The notes beneath the pieces were generated by a model. The model did not search any database, had not been told where the DNA came from, and saw nothing but the letters and a program-made list of their open reading frames with translations. Made by a program: the position numbers and the translations under genes. Below, piece by piece: positions 59,317 to 64,000 of a DNA stretch of 64,000 bases. The first letter of the stretch is position 1; every line of letters begins with the position of its first letter. The stretch is from Cryptomeria japonica (taxonomy: Eukaryota; Streptophyta; Pinopsida; Cupressales; Cupressaceae), in assembly GCF_030272615.1 (NCBI RefSeq), contig NC_081413.1, positions 187,638,669-187,702,668 on the forward strand, in the 5' to 3' direction.

Positions 59317-61014
59317 ATCATAAATAAGAAATCCACCCTTCATCACAAATGTGTCAACAATATGATATAATTGTCATATAGACATAAGTATGGATCATCA
59401 TTAATCTATCATCAAAGTTACCACAACCCATCATAAGTACACAATAAAATAAATCACCACCAAAATCAGTGCCACCTCATCTATATCAAAAAATGATTTG
59501 TCCAATGGTAATACAATGAGATATACTCCCTAAAGGGTCAAAATGTCACAAGTCAACATGTTACCTAGTGCTCTCCCTGTTAGTCGCATATGCATCCCTT
59601 CCTCCTCTTGACAGACCTGTATGTGGTGGTCACAGAGCTCTCATACCAATAGACTCTTTGAATGCCTATGATAGTGTCTATTGTGTCCATGTCCTCTTTG
59701 CAAAGGATGGTGCATGCTGGTCTTGAGGGACCACGTCCTGATACAACCCCCTATAGTACTAGGCCTCTCGAAGGGCTCTCTCTGCAACTCTACGTGAATT
59801 TACGACATCAGTGAATACCTATGTCATTTGTGTTGGTATCAATAGTTGTCTGGTTATGTCTCTCTCTCCCCTAAGATGGGTGGCATCGGCCTCTGCCCAT
59901 GCTAGTTGTGCCCTTAGTCCATCCATCTATGTATCCATCTACTATAGTCATTGCACCTACTCTCCCCTGCAGGTTGCTTGCAATGCCTCGGAAATAACCT
60001 CTACATTTGTCTAGTAGGAATCCCTCTTTGCAATCATTGCCTCTTAGGCCACCCACAGTGTGTCCCTCTCCACCTAGAGTCCATCTACTCTATCTCACTC
60101 CCTATCCACCTTAGCCTGAAGGCTCTTTGTGTGATACCTCTCCCCATCTACCTTGGTCCTCTCCTAGCCCACCTCATCTACTAGGCTCATGACACGAGCC
60201 ATATCTGTATCTTTCTCCAAGGTAACCTGTTCTAAGGTGGCATATGAGATCTATGGTGCCTGTGACCTATGGCTGAGGAACCTGTACCTATGGCTGCAAC
60301 ACCTATACATGTGGCAGTTGCACTAGTGGTGCCACTATTGGCATCTATACCTATCCCCCTACCTAACCCTATGCGTATATAGGTTCTCTTGACACGTGTG
60401 CTTGTGCATCCTATCTCCCTCTCCTCTAGCCCCTTTTCCTCCTACATCCCTTCCTTCAACTTCATCTCATCCCTCTTCTACATCCTCTCCATCTCCTCCG
60501 ACAACCTAGTCAATAAAGGGCACAATCTCATATAGTGATAACACCCTCGGTATACTCATTCGCGTTGGTCAATGGAACTCCCACCATGTTGCATATGCCC
60601 CTGTAATCCAACATCAATAACGTCTACTCTAGGGTCCCAAGGCACTCGTGCCATCTAGGTAAAACTAACTCGATTCTCGAAGGGACCTATAGCATCTCCC
60701 CAGGTGGTTGTCTCTTGACTAATCTAAGGATGGGTGTTCTCCTCACCAATGATATCCTACTATAGGCCAAACTATCGCATAATCTAATGAGGCAAGTATT
60801 GATCTATCACATGTATAGTGCAGTCAATCAACCAAAATTGTGTTTGGACAAAAGAAAGATAGTAGCCATCATCCCTCCACTATTCGCAAAGTCTGTAGGG
60901 GCACCAATTAAAATCCATCATCTTGTTGATACGTTGATGCCAGAAGCCCATCGCACCTACTCATGTATAGTGAAGTAATCCTCCATATTTGTCCACATAC
61001 GAATATCACTATCG
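59317..61014 (-). other. Non-coding or decayed continuation of the PMD region
   Basis: CT-rich on the plus strand with many stops; possibly decayed C-terminal region of the PMD gene. I cannot align it to any domain. Confidence 0.35.
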
Positions 61015-61644
61015 TTGCTCCCTAAATCCAAGAGACCAACACACGACTATATTCTCAAAATCCCATATATGAAGTAGAGTCACACTAACCACTAGATTCT
61101 TGTACCCTCGATAGACACACATATGAATATCATGGTACAATTGCCTGAGTATGGTGTATCCCTAGGCATATTGAACCCTATCCTCCATGATATAGTACAA
61201 ACACCTAGACCACCCGATAGAAAATCCATGCCCATTAAGATCGAGCATCATCTAACTGCTAATCAGGCCACAAATATAGAACACTAATTATGGAATCCAT
61301 TGATGCGGCTTCATGGCTTGGTCTAGTACCATCTACATCTTGTCTATAGGGAGGTCATTCGTCTGGCACATATGTCAGAGGCAGTAGTCCTTGCCCTCTA
61401 GTCAATACTTTGGAATGACCCTACAAATCAGAACTTGCCAGATGTGCCACACATCCTCCAAGGTAATGGATTCATCTCTAATAGGTAAGTGAAAGGAGCA
61501 CATTTCATAGTGTCATTGCTCCATGAGAATCATCATCTTAGTTATATGAGCACAAATCCTCAGCCACCTAGATACCCATTATAGTGCACAATGATACAAC
61601 ACGTCCCTCTCCTCTCTAGTCAACAGGTTGCAATATCTCATCAT
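61015..61644 (-). pseudogene. Plant mobile domain (PMD) pseudogene, antisense to pol
   Basis: One minus-strand frame from ATG 61644 runs over 200 codons with eight stops and no frameshift. Family blocks: SRWLRICAHI, FHLPIRDESITLEDVWHI (the hallmark T-L-E-D-V segment), CQTNDLPI, and LYHDIHMCVYRGYKNLVVSV then LLHIWDFENI (the -L-LW-WE- segment). The stops are mostly one transition from sense codons. Sequence further downstream to about 60000 may be its decayed C-terminal part. PMD proteins are known in plant transposons and domesticated MAIN-type silencing factors. The position between pol and 3' LTR, antisense, fits the extra ORFs known in Tat-type elements. Confidence 0.7.
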
Positions 61645-62500
61645 GGTCGTCCAGCACTCTCGTGACTGTAATGGTCCCAAATCCTTCTCCACCAATGAAT
61701 TCACTCATGTCAGCCTTCTTCTATTTTCCCCTCTCTTGTGTCCTAGGACATCCTTTGGAAGCCCCTAGGATACCTTTTCATTCATTTTATTTTCCCCCTT
61801 TTGCCTTAACACATAGACACCAAAATAGCGGTCTAGGTACCATTTTGCAAAGCACAGATGGAGATCCTTAGGTTGCCCTTCCTTTTTCCCTTCCCCTACC
61901 ATCACATATTTCAATCACTTGATCGATGCCTATGCAAGTGTTCCATCACCTGCATAGACAAGGATTGCCCATGCGAACAACAATCCTCGGGCACAGACGT
62001 CGATCAGGTGATCAATGTTTGAGCTTCGCTCCCCTATTTTCTTTTTTAATTTCCCTAATAAATTCTATTCTACTAAATTCACAAAGCCAAGATAGGATTA
62101 CATACCATTGGTCCATAATTGGGTCGCCACTTAAAGAGTGGGACTCTCTCTCCGTGTTTCTCGTGATGGGGAATGCACACCATCTTCGCTCCTTCATTTT
62201 GGGCTCTTTGCAACTCATTGACTTGTGAGTGTGATCCCTTTTATGTGCCCCATATGGCCTATATAAGCTCATCTTTCACCTTTTCATCATCTCTCCTACG
62301 CTCCTTTTCCGCCCTTCCCCATCCTTTTTTCCTCATGTCCCCTTCATCTCATTTTCTCCTATTTACATCTTTTCAAGAATTTTCTAGCAAAATTTGATAT
62401 TTTTTTATTAAATTATTGAGGGTGCATACCTTACCCACATCTTCACATTGGGGCATCTTTTCTTTGTCTTTTATCCATCGCCAACTTTGTCGTTGCATAA
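61645..62500. other. Spacer before the 3' LTR
   Basis: No domain recognised. On the minus strand it would be the 5' flank of the PMD gene; it has no clear promoter. Confidence 0.45.
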
Positions 62501-62512
62501 AACACGGCAAAA
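62501..62512 (+). other. Candidate polypurine tract of the giant element
   Basis: AACACGGCAAAA precedes the LTR start; weak, with C interruptions that may be mutations of a GGGGCAAAA-type tract. Confidence 0.4.
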
Positions 62513-63605
62513 TATAGACAACTAAAATTAATTAAATTAATATATTTAATTAATTTAGCCTTTTAGTATAATTAATTATGTTAGTTCTCTTCTAAAAATG
62601 AATTAAATTATATTTTAATTAATTTGATCACCTTATCCTTATAATTAATTATATCTTATTCTTCTGAAATTTATTTCATTTCTCCAACCTTAACTAATAT
62701 TTCTTCTAAATCCTAATTAGTTATTTAATCGTAATTAATTAACTAATCCCTTAATTCCTACAAATCACCCTCCTAATCCCATCATATAGCCTAATTAATT
62801 CTAGCCTAATCATGGTTAAAATTTCCTCCAATTTTGTATTCCCTCTCATTATCTCTTCTCATGTCCCATCCTCCTAACTCCCCTACTTTCTCTCATAATC
62901 CCTCACTAGCTCACCTAATCATCTCCTTAATCATTTGCACATCCCTATACCCCTTGATTAGGGATAGGTGAACTCTTTTCCATAAATGACCTTCCCATCT
63001 CACCCTCCAACCTTAAATGCCACCCACTTTTGGTCCATTCAATGAATGTCAAATCCCTTGCATATCCCCATGCCCCTTCTTCCCAAGGAAATTTGAATTC
63101 CTTCATACTTTATTCTCTCCACACATCCTCTTATCTGGGAATTTTTAATTCCTCTTGTCCTTTTCAAGGAATTTTATATTCCTTTCCTCTCTTCCCAAGG
63201 TACTTGAGGAATTCATCCCCATGTGCTTGAGAAGTGTGGAGACAAGAAATGCCTTTATAGAAAATCTCTTGGATCTCCCATGTGTCTTCTCAAATCCTCC
63301 CGCACTCACTTTCAATCCTAGCCCTCCATTTTCATTTGATTGGCCATCCATTTTGGGCCTCGCCAATCTATAAATTGGAGTCTCCACCTTTCACAAATAT
63401 ATCCACTTTTTACACATTATTATGTTGTCCCTTTAAACAACAAAATCATCCATCATACCCACACTATGACCAAATATTGCCTCACATAAGACAAATCCCT
63501 CATCCACCAAACCTATCCAATACTATCCTTTTGTTATGTAGTGGAGAGGATTCCACATCTTTCAATCACAAGGAGCAAACCAAGTCAAGGTCTTGGATGC
63601 ACACT
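62513..63605 (+). repeat. 3' LTR of the giant gypsy element (right end cut off)
   Basis: Begins TATAGACAACTAAAATT (TG likely mutated to TA) and matches 27883-28823 then 30064-30235 without interruption. TATA box 63368-63374. By eye the two copies differ at more than one base in ten, indicating an old element. Its last 100 or so bp lie beyond the insertion at 63606. Confidence 0.75.
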
Positions 63606-64000
63606 TGTTGGAATCAAGGAACCCTGAGAGGGGGAGGTGAATTAGTGTTCTGCAATCTTTAACTTTATTAAATTGATCACTTAACCACATAGCACATATG
63701 AAGAAAGGAAAGATGCATAACCATAAAGAAAATATTCACAACACCAATAATTTTTACGTGAAAACCCAATTAATAGAAAAAACACGATGGGATTGAGACC
63801 CACAATATTAATATACTTGGTTAGAAGTATATAAATATTATATAGGGAAATGCACATCACTGTGTTGGCATTTGGCATTATAACAGACAAGGGGATATTG
63901 TTGGTATTTCAATAAGGATATTGAGAAGGTTGTTGATGATTATGGATATAACTGATTAAGGATGATTTACTATCTTAATATTATTATTTTGTCATTGATG
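63606..64000 (-). mobile_element. Partial LTR of the minus-strand non-autonomous family
   Basis: TGTTGGAATCAAGGAACCCTGAGAGGGGG matches the edge at 3725, and GAAAAAACACGATGGGATTGAGACCCAC aligns with 3913-3940. No primer site lies before it, so this is the outer (3') edge of a minus-strand element or a solo LTR. ACAAGGGGATAT-TGTTGG near 63888-63904 may mark a further plus-strand LTR start inside it. Confidence 0.6.

Larger units (their letters stand above)
27883..63605 (+). mobile_element. Giant nested Tat-type Ty3/gypsy element (composite)
   Basis: Two copies of the same LTR, at 27883-30347 and 62513-63605, bracket a primer site, leader, gag, protease, G-patch, RT, RNase H, integrase and an antisense plant-mobile-domain relic. 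After subtracting the copia insertion (14.5 kb) and four solo LTRs the element is about 17 kb with about 14.6 kb internal. Supporting this reading, the 55980 LTR that could have been taken for the 3' LTR has its own perfect target duplication and is therefore an insertion. The outer target duplication cannot be checked because the 3' LTR is itself interrupted at 63606. Confidence 0.6.

Noticed and set aside
1-64000. CRISPR arrays, tRNA/rRNA genes, organellar or pararetrovirus inserts
   Set aside because: No regular direct repeats with spacers, no cloverleaf or rRNA sequence noticed, and no movement or coat protein motif; all RT-bearing regions have LTRs.

Overview
This is a plant nuclear window, most likely from a large-genome gymnosperm. 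That inference rests on one seven-exon host gene with a 4.3-kb first intron, lying in a sea of old, nested LTR retrotransposons (Ty1/copia, Ty3/gypsy of Tat type, and non-autonomous elements) plus a LINE 3' end. The species cannot be named from sequence alone. No bacterial, organellar, CRISPR, rRNA or tRNA features were seen.

Layout. (1) 1-4624: minus-strand non-autonomous LTR element (5' LTR, initiator-Met primer site, Gag-like ORF1, long ORF2), inserted into (2) 4625-9783, a plus-strand Ty3/gypsy remnant that has lost its reverse transcriptase. (3) 9784-12900: relics including a second LTR-like block at about 10193 and a tandemly repeated Lys/Ser-rich coding relic. (4) 13050-16955: 3' half of a LINE whose tail and poly(A) flank were then tandemly duplicated. 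(5) 17880-25420: an intact receptor-like cytoplasmic kinase gene (class VI, RBK-like; 449 codons in 7 exons, phase and splice sites all consistent) with a CpG-rich promoter. Its first intron consists largely of a decayed tandem array. (6) 25590-27600: three decayed tandem-repeat sets downstream of the gene. (7) 27883 to beyond 63605: what I interpret as one giant Tat-type Ty3/gypsy element. It has a 5' LTR, a primer site, a leader with a strange degenerate repeat, gag, protease, G-patch, RT, RNase H and integrase, then a minus-strand plant-mobile-domain (PMD) pseudogene before a 3' LTR.

The giant element has been filled in repeatedly. A minus-strand solo LTR sits in its 5' LTR. A complete Ty1/copia element sits in its leader (31678-46203), and that copia carries a non-autonomous LTR element inside its own 3' LTR (38191-45653). 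A solo LTR splits its RT (51957-52746). Two solo LTRs with perfect 5-bp target duplications sit downstream of pol (55980-57054; 58137-59311). Another minus-strand LTR enters the 3' LTR at 63606. Removing the insertions leaves an element of about 17 kb.

The most interesting system is the pair of non-autonomous elements at 1-4624 (minus) and 38191-45653 (plus). They are diverged from each other but share the same order: coiled coil, zinc knuckles, then a very long ORF2 of unknown function with conserved blocks and no pol. Both carry the same initiator-Met primer site as the co-resident copia element, which suggests mobilisation in trans. The kinase is the only gene here that looks functional as a host gene; everything else is mobile-element sequence decaying largely by C-to-T/G-to-A changes.
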